A DNA stretch of 47,547 nucleotides. Origin: Deinococcus detaillensis. Lineage in GTDB: Bacteria > Deinococcota > Deinococci > Deinococcales > Deinococcaceae. Position 1 is the first letter of the stretch. Every line of letters starts with the position of its first letter. This document shows positions 1 through 8,566 of this stretch, piece after piece. Position numbers and translations under genes: made by a program. The notes under the pieces are model-generated. The model made no database searches. It was not told the DNA's origin and was given only the letters and a program-made list of their open reading frames with translations. Location of the stretch: assembly GCF_007280555.1 (NCBI RefSeq), contig NZ_VKDB01000024.1, positions 1 through 47,547 on the forward strand, read 5' to 3'.

Positions 1-89
1 GTCTCGGCTACGTCCCACCTGCCGAGTTCGCCGCCCGCTATCATCCAGCCTAGAAGTGACTTGCCTGCTGGTCCTGCGCTTTGGGTTCA
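1..89 (+). mobile_element. 3' end of an IS3-family insertion sequence (partial)
   Basis: Frame 3 from base 3 reads LGYVPPAEFAARYHPA and stops at TAG 51-53. This resembles the conserved C-terminus of IS3-family OrfB transposases (LGY.SP.EFE-type ending). The element probably ends near base 89: on the minus strand its end would read TGAACCCAAAGC, and IS3-family elements start with TG. This places the junction inside the neighbouring kinase gene, just after its FKLW residues. The left part of the element lies outside the window, so the target duplication cannot be checked. The family call is moderately sure; the exact boundary is inferred. Confidence 0.55.
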
Positions 90-643
90 CTCCACAGCTT
101 GAACTGGGCGTGCTGTGGGTGGAGCTGCTTCAGGGCGCTTGCCACGTAGGCCGCCACTCCCAGGCGGTCCTTGGTGTGTTCACTGTCACGGATCATGGCC
201 GCGTCGAGACCCAGCCCCGCCAGCATAGCAAACCCGTGAACCTTGCCGTCCACCTCAAGCTCAGCCAGGTCGAGTGTCACGGTCTGACCTGACAGAAACA
301 GATCAGCCAGCTCCCGAGGGTCAGTCGGCAGATTGAGGTTCTGAGCAATCAGATTGGCCGTTCCTGCTGGATACGGCGGGTAAGCCTTCTGATACGTACG
401 GGCGGCGTAGGCCAAGCTGCTGACGGTCCCGTCGCCGCCCGCACCGATCAGGGCATCGAAGTCTTTCAGACCCTTGATGTCCTCTTCTGGGGTGCTCTCA
501 GGCGTGGTCTCGCGCAGTTCGATCCGCACCCCGGCGTCCCGGAGATACCTGGTAAATTCTTCGATCCCACTATCCCCCCGACCACTCTTAGGGTTGAGGA
601 CAAGGAGCGCACTCCTAAAAGCCGTTTAAGGTGAAGAAGTCAT
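50..643 (-). pseudogene. Diacylglycerol kinase-like lipid kinase, interrupted at both ends
   Basis: The reading frame encodes the N-terminal catalytic half of a DAGK/YegS-type lipid kinase, which would phosphorylate diacylglycerol or a related lipid at the membrane. It contains the substrate/NTP loop LVLNPKSGRGDSG near the start, then IGAGGDGTVS and PAGTANLIAQNL, all typical of the fold. An ATG at 643 starts MTSSP but is followed immediately by TAA (626-628). The conserved sequence continues in the same frame, and no ATG, GTG or TTG occurs in it until GTG 529, which lies after the NPKSGRG loop. The 3' end runs into the IS fragment and stops at 50-52, so the usual C-terminal half (family about 300 residues) is missing. 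It is almost certainly non-functional. A sequencing error at the TAA would not rescue the 3' truncation. Confidence 0.75.
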
Positions 644-838
644 GGAAGCAATTAGAACATGGGATTCCAGATCCGTTCTTGATCTGAGATTGGGAGATGA
701 GCGCTGACAGGTTGACGTGCTGGTTGCGTTTCCTCAACTGGAATCGTAAGTTCAGGGAGCAGTCTCAACCCCCCTCTCCGGCCAGAGTCCCTCCGAATTC
801 ACCCGGAGCGGGCCACCGAGGCGGGTATTTCAGTCGCC

Positions 839-2392
839 TCAGTGGTCTTTACCGCCTTTCTTGCCGTGATCTTTACCGTCTTTGGGGTCTTTGGGTCCTT
901 TAGGCGGCTTGGGGCCTTTAGGCTTCTTATCCTTGCCGTCGGCGGGGGGTGCCGGAGTGGGAGCGGCGACTGGCGGCTTGGGAGTTGGCGTTGGGGCGGC
1001 GACTGGTGGCTTGGGTTGCGGCGTCGGGGCTGGCTTCACCGGAACGGGAACCGGGGCTGGGGGCTTCGGCGGGCTGCCCACCTGCACCCCCAGGCGGGCG
1101 AGCGCTCCCGGCAGATTGATCAGGCCGTAGCCGCTGGTGTTGTTGCGGCTGCCCTTATTCGAGGCGCTCTGAAACAGGGCGCTCTTGAGGGCAGCCATGC
1201 CTAGACCGGGCTTGGCGCTCAGCAGCACCGCCACTGCACCTGCCGCGATAGGGGCAGCCTGCGAGGTGCCGGAACGTGAGCCGTAGCCCTGGCCTGGATA
1301 GCTCGACGTGATGTTCTCGCCGGGGGCCACGATGTCGGGCTTGATGAAGGTGCCGCTGTACGCACCCGTCCAGGTGACTGGGCCACGCGAGCTGAAGGAT
1401 GAAACAGCGCCCGCCTGGTTGACCGACCCCACCCCGATCACGTCAGGAATGTTGCCGGGACTGCCGGTACTCCCCGCTGCGGGGCCGAAGTTGCCGATGG
1501 CGAAGACTGGAATGACCCCAGCTTCCAGCATGTTCCGCACCGGCTGCACGAATTCCTGATAGGTGCCGGGCAGCCCCAGACTCATGCTGACCACGTTGGC
1601 CCCGTCGGGGGTATCGGGGTTGCCGTCGGGGTCGATGACCCACTGCATCCCGGCGATGACCTGGGCAAACGTGCCCTGCGACTTCGGCAACACCAGGGCG
1701 CTGATGAGCTTGGCCGCTGGAGCCACGCCCACGCTCTTGCCGACCAGCAGACCAGCGGTGTGGGTGCCGTGCTGCTCGGAATCGTGCGGCTCACTGCTGA
1801 TCTGCTCGCCGTCCGGCCCGAACTCGGCAAAACTCAGCAGCTTACCGGTCAGTTCGGGGTTGCTGGGGTCAATGCCGGTATCGAGGTGCCCAATGCGGAT
1901 GCCCTGCCCACGAAACCCGGCGGCCCAGGCCTGCGGCGCACCGATGGCCTGAAGGTGCCAGGGTGTGCCAGCAGGCGCGGCGGCCACGCTCAGGGCGCTG
2001 GCACGCGGCACCGTGACTTGAAAGTTCTCGAAGACTTCCTCGACCATCGGCAGCTTGGCCAGCGCCTGAGCTTGAGCGGGGGTCATCTTGAGGTACACCG
2101 AATGGTCGAGCCACAACTCCGCGCCCTTGCCCTTGGTTTTGAGCAGCTTGTTGAGGAGGGCGTTGGCTGAGCCGAGTTTTCCGAGGGTGTTCTTGAGCTG
2201 CTTCCGCAGTTCCTTGGCACTCTTCTTGCCCGGCTGCGCGTCAACCTTGAAGCGCACCAGCACGCCGATGGTGGCGGCGTCATGGCGGTTGGCTTTCTCC
2301 TGAAGTTTGGGCGAGAGTCGCCCGGCCTGTGCAGAGTTCAGGGTCAGGGCACTGAGACTCAGGGCCAGCAGTAAGGCGGCGCGTCTTTGCAT
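839..2392 (-). CDS. Secreted S8 (subtilisin-like) serine peptidase
   Basis: An extracellular subtilase of about 517 residues. The triad is visible: Asp in IGHLDTGID, His in HGTHTAGLLVG and Ser in SGTSQAAPIAAGA, with the oxyanion Asn in AIGNFGP. The ATG at 2392 (MQRRAALL) is preferred because it begins a clean signal peptide ending in SAQA; the same frame also opens at a TTG, 2413. A prodomain-like segment (residues ~25-120) precedes the catalytic domain. The C-terminus is unusual: about 75 residues of Pro-rich repeats (PKPPVAAPTP type) followed by a Lys/Gly/Asp tail, which may bind the cell surface. It is a single gene followed by ~195 bp without a recognised gene. Confidence 0.9.
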   Translation of the reverse strand: MQRRAALLLALSLSALTLNSAQAGRLSPKLQEKANRHDAATIGVLVRFKVDAQPGKKSAKELRKQLKNTLGKLGSANALLNKLLKTKGKGAELWLDHSVYLKMTPAQAQALAKLPMVEEVFENFQVTVPRASALSVAAAPAGTPWHLQAIGAPQAWAAGFRGQGIRIGHLDTGIDPSNPELTGKLLSFAEFGPDGEQISSEPHDSEQHGTHTAGLLVGKSVGVAPAAKLISALVLPKSQGTFAQVIAGMQWVIDPDGNPDTPDGANVVSMSLGLPGTYQEFVQPVRNMLEAGVIPVFAIGNFGPAAGSTGSPGNIPDVIGVGSVNQAGAVSSFSSRGPVTWTGAYSGTFIKPDIVAPGENITSSYPGQGYGSRSGTSQAAPIAAGAVAVLLSAKPGLGMAALKSALFQSASNKGSRNNTSGYGLINLPGALARLGVQVGSPPKPPAPVPVPVKPAPTPQPKPPVAAPTPTPKPPVAAPTPAPPADGKDKKPKGPKPPKGPKDPKDGKDHGKKGGKDH

Positions 2393-2476
2393 CTTCCGAC
2401 TGTAACGGCTCAAAGCTGACGCCCACTCATCTCCGGCTGATGAAGTCTTGTGGCTCAGTCAGGGACGACCAAGAAA

Positions 2477-2502
2477 GGGGAACCCCTTCTCAAGGATTCC
2501 CC
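2477..2502 (-). terminator. Rho-independent terminator after the DUF4384 gene
   Basis: The outer stem GGGGAA/TTCCCC with an inner CCTT/AAGG stem is followed on the minus strand by TTTCTT (2471-2476). It lies 21 bp beyond the stop of the gene at 2523. Confidence 0.65.
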
Positions 2503-2522
2503 GTCTCCAGCATTTAAATGCT

Positions 2523-3416
2523 TTAGTTCGAGCTGACTACACTTACTTCAACCTTGCCTGCCGTGTTCTTAATGGTCAGGGTGGTCTTGGTGCTGCCCTG
2601 CGAGAAGTGGGCCACTGCCGAGTCGCGCTTGACGGTCTGGTCGTCTTGCACATATCCAGCCTTGATGAGCTGGGCACTGTAGTACTTGAGTAGGTCGTCG
2701 ACCTGGGCGCTCGAACGGAAGATGTAGCCCGAACCGTTGTCCACCTTGGTGGGCCGGGCGTACTTGGCGTCGGTGTAAGGCCGGATGGTGATGGTGGTCG
2801 TGGTGGTCGTCGTGGTGGTGGCGGGCGCAGGTGCCTGGGCCACCGGCTTGGGCGTCACGTTGAGCAGCGCCACATCGGTGGACCAGCTCTTGTCGGGCAC
2901 CGGGTTGACGACAATCGAGAGCGCCTGCGCCAGGTTCTGCTGGCCCTTGACCGACACGGTGGCGAGCTTCTGGTCGCTCTTGAAGCTCGACAGGCCACCG
3001 AGGTCGAGCTTGGTGGTGCTCGCCAGCGCCAGCACCTTGCTGATGCCGACCGGCCCGGCGATGTTATAGACGAACTTGTCGCCCTTATCGGGGAAAGTCT
3101 TGACGCTGCCCGCCTTAATGAAGTTGTCGCCGCTGGTGTAGTTGTTCGGCAAAATCTGATCGATGCTGCCGTCCGAGGACACACTGAACAGGTAGACGTA
3201 GGCGTCCTGATCAACGCTGGTATAAACCCGGATGGCGTCATCGATGGCGTAGTTGGGGGTCTTCTTGCCGGTGGCGTCGCGGTCGGTCCAGACCTTAACC
3301 TGCACGTCACTGGTCACCGGGTTGACGATAATACTCTGGGCACTGATGGTGGGCGTAGCGTAGACACTGCCAGTAGCGGCCAGCAGCAAGCTGAGCGGAA
3401 GCATGAATTTTTTCAT
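2523..3416 (-). CDS. Secreted DUF4384-domain protein
   Basis: A 297-residue exported protein. A signal peptide (MKKFMLPLSLLLAATGSVYA) precedes a DUF4384 domain, recognised by IRVYTSVDQDAYVYLFSVSSDG followed by QILPNN, spanning roughly residues 30-180. A run of Thr residues (about 205-213) then links to an ~80-residue C-terminal domain that could not be named. DUF4384 is common in secreted proteins and in proteins tied to kinases or surface assemblies; its biochemical role is not established. The gene stands alone, with a terminator downstream and a long gap upstream. Confidence 0.8.
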   Translation of the reverse strand: MKKFMLPLSLLLAATGSVYATPTISAQSIIVNPVTSDVQVKVWTDRDATGKKTPNYAIDDAIRVYTSVDQDAYVYLFSVSSDGSIDQILPNNYTSGDNFIKAGSVKTFPDKGDKFVYNIAGPVGISKVLALASTTKLDLGGLSSFKSDQKLATVSVKGQQNLAQALSIVVNPVPDKSWSTDVALLNVTPKPVAQAPAPATTTTTTTTTITIRPYTDAKYARPTKVDNGSGYIFRSSAQVDDLLKYYSAQLIKAGYVQDDQTVKRDSAVAHFSQGSTKTTLTIKNTAGKVEVSVVSSN

Positions 3417-3822
3417 GAGAGGAGCTTAGGGTCTGGGCCTGACCTCAAGCTGAATGTACGTGAAGATTCACTTGGGAAAAGGGGGAGGTCACTCTGATGG
3501 CCTGACAAAAGCATAAGAATGCCCCTTACCAGGCAGGCATTCTCATTTGTCTTGCCTAGCGGGGACGCCCACGCTTTATTCCAGCCATTGTTGCCAGCAG
3601 TTCGGCTGACTGCCCGGATCGGCAATGTTCCTTCGTCCACCACCGCGCAACAACAGACCGACCTCCTCGTTCACGCGCCGCGTCGTTGGGGGATATCTAC
3701 GTCTGGCTGGTCGCGCCGTCTGCTTGAGGCAGCGCGGTTGTTCGCCGTATCTGCTCTTCAAAATCTCGTACCACAGAATGAATTAAAAACTTACGGAGTG
3801 CTTTACCGAGTGGCAGGCAGCA
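3417..3822. other. 406-bp gap without a recognised gene
   Basis: The gap holds the promoter side of the DUF4384 gene and a hairpin at 3516-3543 (AGAATGCC/GGCATTCT), which could end transcripts coming from the right. Minus-strand frames of about 60-75 codons cover 3576-3780, but no family was recognised. An old mobile-element remnant is possible but not shown. Confidence 0.4.
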
Positions 3823-4977
3823 TTACGGCTGGTAAGTAATGCGGTACACCTTGCCGGTGTCGTCATCGGTGAGCAGCATTGAGCCGTCGGGCAGGGTCAG
3901 CAAACCCACTGGGCGACCCTTGCTGGTCTGCCCATTCAGAAATCCGGTCATGAAGTCCTGCACCTTGCCGGATTTGGGATCGACGGTCACGACCCGGTAG
4001 CCGCTCTTCTCGCTGCGGTTCCAGCTCCCGTGCAGGGCGGCGAACATCTGGCCCTGGTACTGACTGGGAAAGGTTTTGCCGTTATAAAAGGCCAGGCCCA
4101 GCGGAGCGCTGTGGGCGGTGGTGAGGGCAAAAGCGGGCGTGGTGGCCTTGCAAACGTCGGCGTTCTTCTTGCCGAAGTCTTTGTCCCAGACCTGGGGCTG
4201 CCCGGCCTCGGTGGTGTAGCAGTACGGCCAGCCAAAGTTGCGCCCCGCCGCCAGTTTGTAAAAACCTTCCGGCGGGTAGTTGTCGCCAAGCTCATCGCGC
4301 CCGTTGTTGGTGGCATAAAGCGTGCCGTCATACCACTCCAGGCCCACCGCGTTTCGCAGGCCCGTCGAAAAGGGCTTGCCGTTCTTGCCGTCCGCATCGT
4401 AGACCCACACGGCGGCGCGTTTGTCGTTGCTCTCCTCGCAGACGTTGCAACTGCTGCCCGCCGAGACATACATCTTGTTGTCGGGGCCGAAGACCACCGT
4501 GCGGGTGGAGTGGCCGCCGCCGCTAGGCAGATCCACCAGTTTCTCGGCGGACCCCGTAGCCTTCTGTTCGCCGGATTTGTAGGGATAGCGCAGCACCGCG
4601 TCGGTGGTCGCTACATACAGGTATCCGCCGTGAAAGGCCAGGCCGTGCGGCTGATTGAGGCCCGCAGCGAAGACATTCTTGCTCTCGGCCTTGTCCTTGC
4701 CGCGCATAACGTAAACTTTGCCCGCTACCGCGTCGCTCAGAAAGATGTCGCCGCCCGGCGCGAGAGCCATCAGACGCGGGCGCTGAAAGCCGTCGGTGTA
4801 GGTGGTGACGCTGAACCCTTTCGGCACGGTAAAGCCGCCGGACTGGGTGCTGGAAGCCATCGGTACGGGGGCTTTGACGGCGTCTTGGTTGCCGGTCGAC
4901 TGGGCGCAGGCTGAAACGCTCAGCAGCAGCGTGCAGGCGACCAGTTGAGTCGTGGTTCTCATCGATTGACGAAGCAT
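3823..4977 (-). CDS. Sorbosone dehydrogenase-like (PQQ/GDH family) lipoprotein
   Basis: A predicted membrane-anchored beta-propeller enzyme of the glucose/sorbosone dehydrogenase family, oxidising a sugar or related compound outside the cytoplasm with PQQ as the usual cofactor. The start at ATG 4977 gives MLRQSMRTTTQ, then a lipoprotein signal with lipobox LSVSAC. The frame also opens upstream at TTG 4989, and another ATG lies at 4962. Propeller features include RPRLMALAPGGDIFLSD, NQPHGLAFHGGYLYVATTD, SGGGHSTRTVVFGPDNKMYVS and ALHGSWNRSEKSGYRVV, the last a typical family signature. A CNVCEE segment (two Cys) sits in a blade loop. The substrate cannot be told from sequence. Confidence 0.85.
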   Translation of the reverse strand: MLRQSMRTTTQLVACTLLLSVSACAQSTGNQDAVKAPVPMASSTQSGGFTVPKGFSVTTYTDGFQRPRLMALAPGGDIFLSDAVAGKVYVMRGKDKAESKNVFAAGLNQPHGLAFHGGYLYVATTDAVLRYPYKSGEQKATGSAEKLVDLPSGGGHSTRTVVFGPDNKMYVSAGSSCNVCEESNDKRAAVWVYDADGKNGKPFSTGLRNAVGLEWYDGTLYATNNGRDELGDNYPPEGFYKLAAGRNFGWPYCYTTEAGQPQVWDKDFGKKNADVCKATTPAFALTTAHSAPLGLAFYNGKTFPSQYQGQMFAALHGSWNRSEKSGYRVVTVDPKSGKVQDFMTGFLNGQTSKGRPVGLLTLPDGSMLLTDDDTGKVYRITYQP

Positions 4978-5063
4978 GACTTTATCCAATCACGCCGCCG
5001 TGAGACGGAGCTGCCAACTGGTTAAACGCTGGGCAAAGTCAGCAGAGTTGGCAAAGCGCCGAG

Positions 5064-6197
5064 TTAGCGCTTACCGCCCAGTCCGTCCACCGCCGCGCCG
5101 CGCAGAAGTGCCTCGGTTTCATCCCAGCCGATGCAGGCGTCTGTCACCGAGACGCCGTACTGCAAGTCGGTCAAATCGGCGGGAATGCTCTGTTTACCGG
5201 CATTGAGATGGCTCTCGATCATCACCCCGCGCAGGGCCGCGCCGGTGCGTTGATCACTGCTGTCTTGATCACCGCTGTCCTGACTGTTCCGGCGCTGGGC
5301 AAGAACGTCTTGCCAGACCAGATGCTGGCGCGTGTGGTCTGAGCCGCTGTTGGCGTGCGAGCAGTCCACGACCACGGCGGGCGTCAGGTGGGCGAGCTGC
5401 ATCAGGCGGGCCGCCTCACTGACCGAGTCTGCGCCGTAATTGGGGCCAGCTGAGCCGCCGCGCAGCACCACGTGGCCGTCGGGGTTGCCCCGCGTATGCA
5501 CGATGCAGGCGCGGGCGTCGTCGGTAATGGTAAAAAAGGCGTGTGCGCCCTTGGCCGCCACCGCCGCGTCCACCGCGATCTTGAGGTTGCCGCTGGTGCC
5601 GTTCTTGAAACCCACCGGAGCTGACACCGCGCTGGCCATGACGCGGTGGGTCTGCGACTCGGCGGTGCGTGCCCCGATACACACCCAGCTCAGCAAATCG
5701 AACAAATACTGCGGCACGAACGGATCGAGCAGTTCGGTGGCCACCGGCAAGCCGAGGTCGTTGATGGCTAGCATCAGCTCACGGGTGCGGCTCAGCCCGC
5801 CGCTGAAGTCGTAAGCGCCGTTGAGGTGCGGATCAGTCAGGTAGCCGCGCCAGCCGACGGTGGTGCGCGGCTTATCGACGTAGACCCGCATCACGATTTC
5901 GAGTTGCCCGCTGAGTTCGCTGCGCAGGGCCGCCAGCTTGTGGGCGTAGGCCAGGGCCTGCCCGGCGTCGTGAATGCTGCACGGCCCAGCGATGACCAGC
6001 AGGCGCGGATCGGTGCCGTGCAAAATGCCGCGCACCGCTTGCCGTGCGGCAAAAACCGTGCGCTCGGCGGCGGCGCTCAGCGGATAGGCGTCTTTGAGTT
6101 CGCGTGGGCTCAGAACCGTTTCAAAAGCGCTGACATGCAAATTTTCGGTGGCGCTCTGGTGGGGCGCAGTCGGGTTGGAAGCTGAACTCGTCGGCAT
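5064..6197 (-). CDS. aroG: 3-deoxy-7-phosphoheptulonate (DAHP) synthase, class I
   Basis: This enzyme condenses phosphoenolpyruvate with erythrose 4-phosphate, the first step of the shikimate pathway. Family signatures are [70 protein letters not shown] and [12 protein letters not shown]; these give the PEP- and metal-binding residues of the AroF/G/H type. Length is 377 residues, slightly above the usual 350, partly from a Ser/Asp/Gln-rich insertion ([12 protein letters not shown]) before [16 protein letters not shown] 6197 has an AGGAA-type ribosome site (TTGAGGAAAAACC). It stands alone and is divergent from the cohesin-like gene. Which aromatic amino acid inhibits it cannot be told, so the symbol is approximate. 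Confidence 0.92.
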   Translation of the reverse strand: MPTSSASNPTAPHQSATENLHVSAFETVLSPRELKDAYPLSAAAERTVFAARQAVRGILHGTDPRLLVIAGPCSIHDAGQALAYAHKLAALRSELSGQLEIVMRVYVDKPRTTVGWRGYLTDPHLNGAYDFSGGLSRTRELMLAINDLGLPVATELLDPFVPQYLFDLLSWVCIGARTAESQTHRVMASAVSAPVGFKNGTSGNLKIAVDAAVAAKGAHAFFTITDDARACIVHTRGNPDGHVVLRGGSAGPNYGADSVSEAARLMQLAHLTPAVVVDCSHANSGSDHTRQHLVWQDVLAQRRNSQDSGDQDSSDQRTGAALRGVMIESHLNAGKQSIPADLTDLQYGVSVTDACIGWDETEALLRGAAVDGLGGKR

Positions 6198-6326
6198 GGT
6201 TTTTCCTCAAGGTGGTGGGTGGTGGAAGTGGGGGAGAAGAAGTTAATCTGCCGGAGTCTACAAAAAGCCCCGACCGCTGCGCCCGCGTTGTCTTCCCTTC
6301 TCACCCGCAACCGCTAAACTCTTGCC

Positions 6327-7451
6327 ATGAACCGACTGTTCCCCGCCCTCGCCGGGGCCGCGCTGCTTCTGAGCGCCTGCGGCAGCAGCACCACACCCAG
6401 TGCTACGCCCACTTCCAGCCGAGATATCCTCAGTTTCAGCAGCGCGTCGCTGGGCACCGCTTATGTCGGTGAGCCTTACAGCGGTAGCGTCGCGCCGGTG
6501 GGCGGCACCGGCCCCTACAGCGTCCGGTTGACCAGCGGCACCCTGCCTGCCGGACTCAAGTTTGCGGGCGGCAGCAGCGCGGCGATCAGCGGCACGCCGA
6601 CGGCCAGCGGCAGCGCCACTTTCAGTTTAGAGGTCACGGACGCCAACCTCAGCATCAAGACCCAGACCTTTAATTTGTCGGTGGCCGACTTGCCGCCACT
6701 GGACTTTGTGCCCAAGTTGCCCAGCGGCGAGGTGCGCGGCGAAACCCGCATTCCCATCACGTTGATGGGACCCCGTGGCGTGCGGGCGGCCCGCTTCACC
6801 TGGGTCTTGCCCGAAAATACCCTGGTGACCGGCGTGCAGTCGCTCGGCGGCCTAGAGGCGGGCCGCCCCTTGGTGTTCTGGAAACAAAACGGACGCAACC
6901 TGACGCTGGATTTCGGTTTCCGACTGCCGCCCAAAAACGCTTCGCAAGTGGCGATGGTTAGCCTCAAGCCGGTGAACGACAAAGCGGTGACGCTGCCCAC
7001 CCTCGTTCCCACCACCACCAGTTTCCTGTTGGCCCAAGACGGCAGCGGCAAAGTCCTGCGCGAAGTCAAGCCGCCTGAGCCGGTGACGCTGACGCCTGCG
7101 GTGAGCCCTGCCGCCGACAGCGCAACCGGGAGTTCAGTCGCCGCGCCCACGCTGCCCGCGCCAGCCAGCGATAAGGCCGGTTCAGACAAAGCTGCCACAG
7201 ATAACGCCAGTACAGATAAACCCGTTACCGATAAACCCAGTACCGACAAAGCCACCACTGATCCGGCCAGCGTGAAGCCGGACACCACAAGCCCGGACAA
7301 GACAAGCCCAGATACGACAAAGCCAGCCGGTGCGAAACCAGCGCCCAGCGATCCGGCCAAGCCAACCCCACCTCAAGCCGACCCGCCTAAGACCGACTCA
7401 CCCAAAACAGACGCGCCCAAAACGGATGCACCCAGTGGAGACGGCAAATGA
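6327..7451 (+). CDS. Lipoprotein with Ig-like (He_PIG) and cohesin-like modules
   Basis: A 374-residue predicted lipoprotein (lipobox LLSAC, Cys18), so held at a membrane. Residues ~36-120 form a putative Ig (He_PIG) domain, shown by GTAYVGEPYSGSVAPVGGTG and LPAGLKFAG followed by ISGTPTASGSATFSLEVTD. Residues ~125-220 follow the strand pattern of a cohesin: GEVRGETRIPITLMGPRGV, RFTWVLPENTLVTGV, LTLDFGFRLPP and VAMVSLKPV. Residues 250-374 are a Pro/Lys/Thr/Asp tail with repeated TDK and PKTD units, probably an extended spacer. Its stop overlaps the next start (ATGA, 7448-7451). The dockerin protein two genes downstream supports the cohesin reading, but the cohesin call rests on pattern, not on a search. 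Confidence 0.75.
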   Translation: MNRLFPALAGAALLLSACGSSTTPSATPTSSRDILSFSSASLGTAYVGEPYSGSVAPVGGTGPYSVRLTSGTLPAGLKFAGGSSAAISGTPTASGSATFSLEVTDANLSIKTQTFNLSVADLPPLDFVPKLPSGEVRGETRIPITLMGPRGVRAARFTWVLPENTLVTGVQSLGGLEAGRPLVFWKQNGRNLTLDFGFRLPPKNASQVAMVSLKPVNDKAVTLPTLVPTTTSFLLAQDGSGKVLREVKPPEPVTLTPAVSPAADSATGSSVAAPTLPAPASDKAGSDKAATDNASTDKPVTDKPSTDKATTDPASVKPDTTSPDKTSPDTTKPAGAKPAPSDPAKPTPPQADPPKTDSPKTDAPKTDAPSGDGK

Positions 7452-8566
7452 AGCGCCACCTTCTGAGCGCCGCGTTGTTGGCTGGGCTGAGCTTGGCCGC
7501 CGCCACCAACGCCCCAAAACTCAGCTTGGAGCAGCAAGCTGTGCGGGCCGACGTGATCGTGCGGGCCACTGTGGAAGCCTCCAGCAGCGTGCAGGAAAGC
7601 GGGCAGACTTGGACGGTATATCCGCTGACCATTTTGGAAACGGTGGCGGGCGACGCCCAGAGCCTCCCCCAGTATCAAAACAAACCCAGCCTGTGGGTGC
7701 TGAGCGGCGTACAGGACGCGCCGGTGTTGCCCAGCGGCGACAGCATGCTGCTGCTCTACAAAGAGCGCTACGACAGCCCATTGGTGGGATTTAATCAGGG
7801 CAAGTACACCTTACAAAGCGCGGGCGGCGCGTCAGCCAAAGTCGTCACCGGATTGCCGGACGGCACGCCGGGGGTGACGTCCAGCATTCCGGCTGTGGGC
7901 ACTAATCCATCAAGCACGCTGCCAGCCGTCACGACTGCTCCAACTGGTGCCGCGCTCAACACGAATCCTCCCGCGCCGGTTGCTGCCAATGCTGCACCGG
8001 CGGTGGTTGATCCAGCAGTTCCCACTGTGGTCGCTCCGGCGGCTCCCACTCCCCCTGCTCCTGCCAGTGCAGGGCCCGCCGCTTCTGCTCAAGGTGATTC
8101 TCTCCAAGCTTCAGCTTCAGCTTCTCCACCAGCACCAGCGCCCAGTGCGTCCGCGCCATCCAGCGACCCCGCTCCGAGCAGCACTGCTACCATGTCCCCC
8201 GTTGTGCCCACCATGTCTGAGTCTTCGGCCACCGCTTCGGCAGGCTCGGCAACGGCTAGCGCTCCCAGTACGGCTCCAGCAAGTCAAGCGCCAGCGTCTC
8301 CAGCAGTGCCCCCGGCAGCGGCCACGCCAAGCGCTCCGACGCCGCCCCCGCCCCCAGCAGCCGAGGCCAAAACCACCGACGCAACGCCTGTTCCGGTGTC
8401 CAATAACCCAGCATCTAATAACACAGTGCCCAATAGTCCAGCGCCCACTCCCTCAACGGCCGCGCCTGCTGCCCCCAACGTCGCCGCGCCGCTGCAACCC
8501 GGCCAGATGACGCTGGAAGCCTTCCGCAAACTGGTGCTGGAAGCGCGGGCCAAGGTGGGTAAATGA
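7448..8566 (+). CDS. Secreted Pro/Ala/Ser-rich protein of unknown function
   Basis: A 372-residue exported protein. Signal peptide MKRHLLSAALLAGLSLAAA, then a folded N-terminal domain (about 20-130) with the feel of a beta-rich secretion-associated module: ADVIVRATVEA, WTVYPLTILETVAGD, LPSGDSMLLLYKERY and FNQGKYTLQ. Residues ~140-340 are a long low-complexity Pro/Ala/Ser/Thr region, and a short helix-like end follows (QMTLEAFRKLVLEARAKVGK). It is the middle gene of the cohesin-like/dockerin set, joined to both neighbours by ATGA overlaps, so the three are probably made together. It might be a spacer or partner of that assembly; no function is claimed. Confidence 0.7.
   Translation: MKRHLLSAALLAGLSLAAATNAPKLSLEQQAVRADVIVRATVEASSSVQESGQTWTVYPLTILETVAGDAQSLPQYQNKPSLWVLSGVQDAPVLPSGDSMLLLYKERYDSPLVGFNQGKYTLQSAGGASAKVVTGLPDGTPGVTSSIPAVGTNPSSTLPAVTTAPTGAALNTNPPAPVAANAAPAVVDPAVPTVVAPAAPTPPAPASAGPAASAQGDSLQASASASPPAPAPSASAPSSDPAPSSTATMSPVVPTMSESSATASAGSATASAPSTAPASQAPASPAVPPAAATPSAPTPPPPPAAEAKTTDATPVPVSNNPASNNTVPNSPAPTPSTAAPAAPNVAAPLQPGQMTLEAFRKLVLEARAKVGK

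Noticed and set aside
3519..3839. Plus-strand open frame of 106 codons in the 3417-3822 gap
   Set aside because: It has no ribosome site or recognised motif and runs into the 3' end of the opposite-strand gene.
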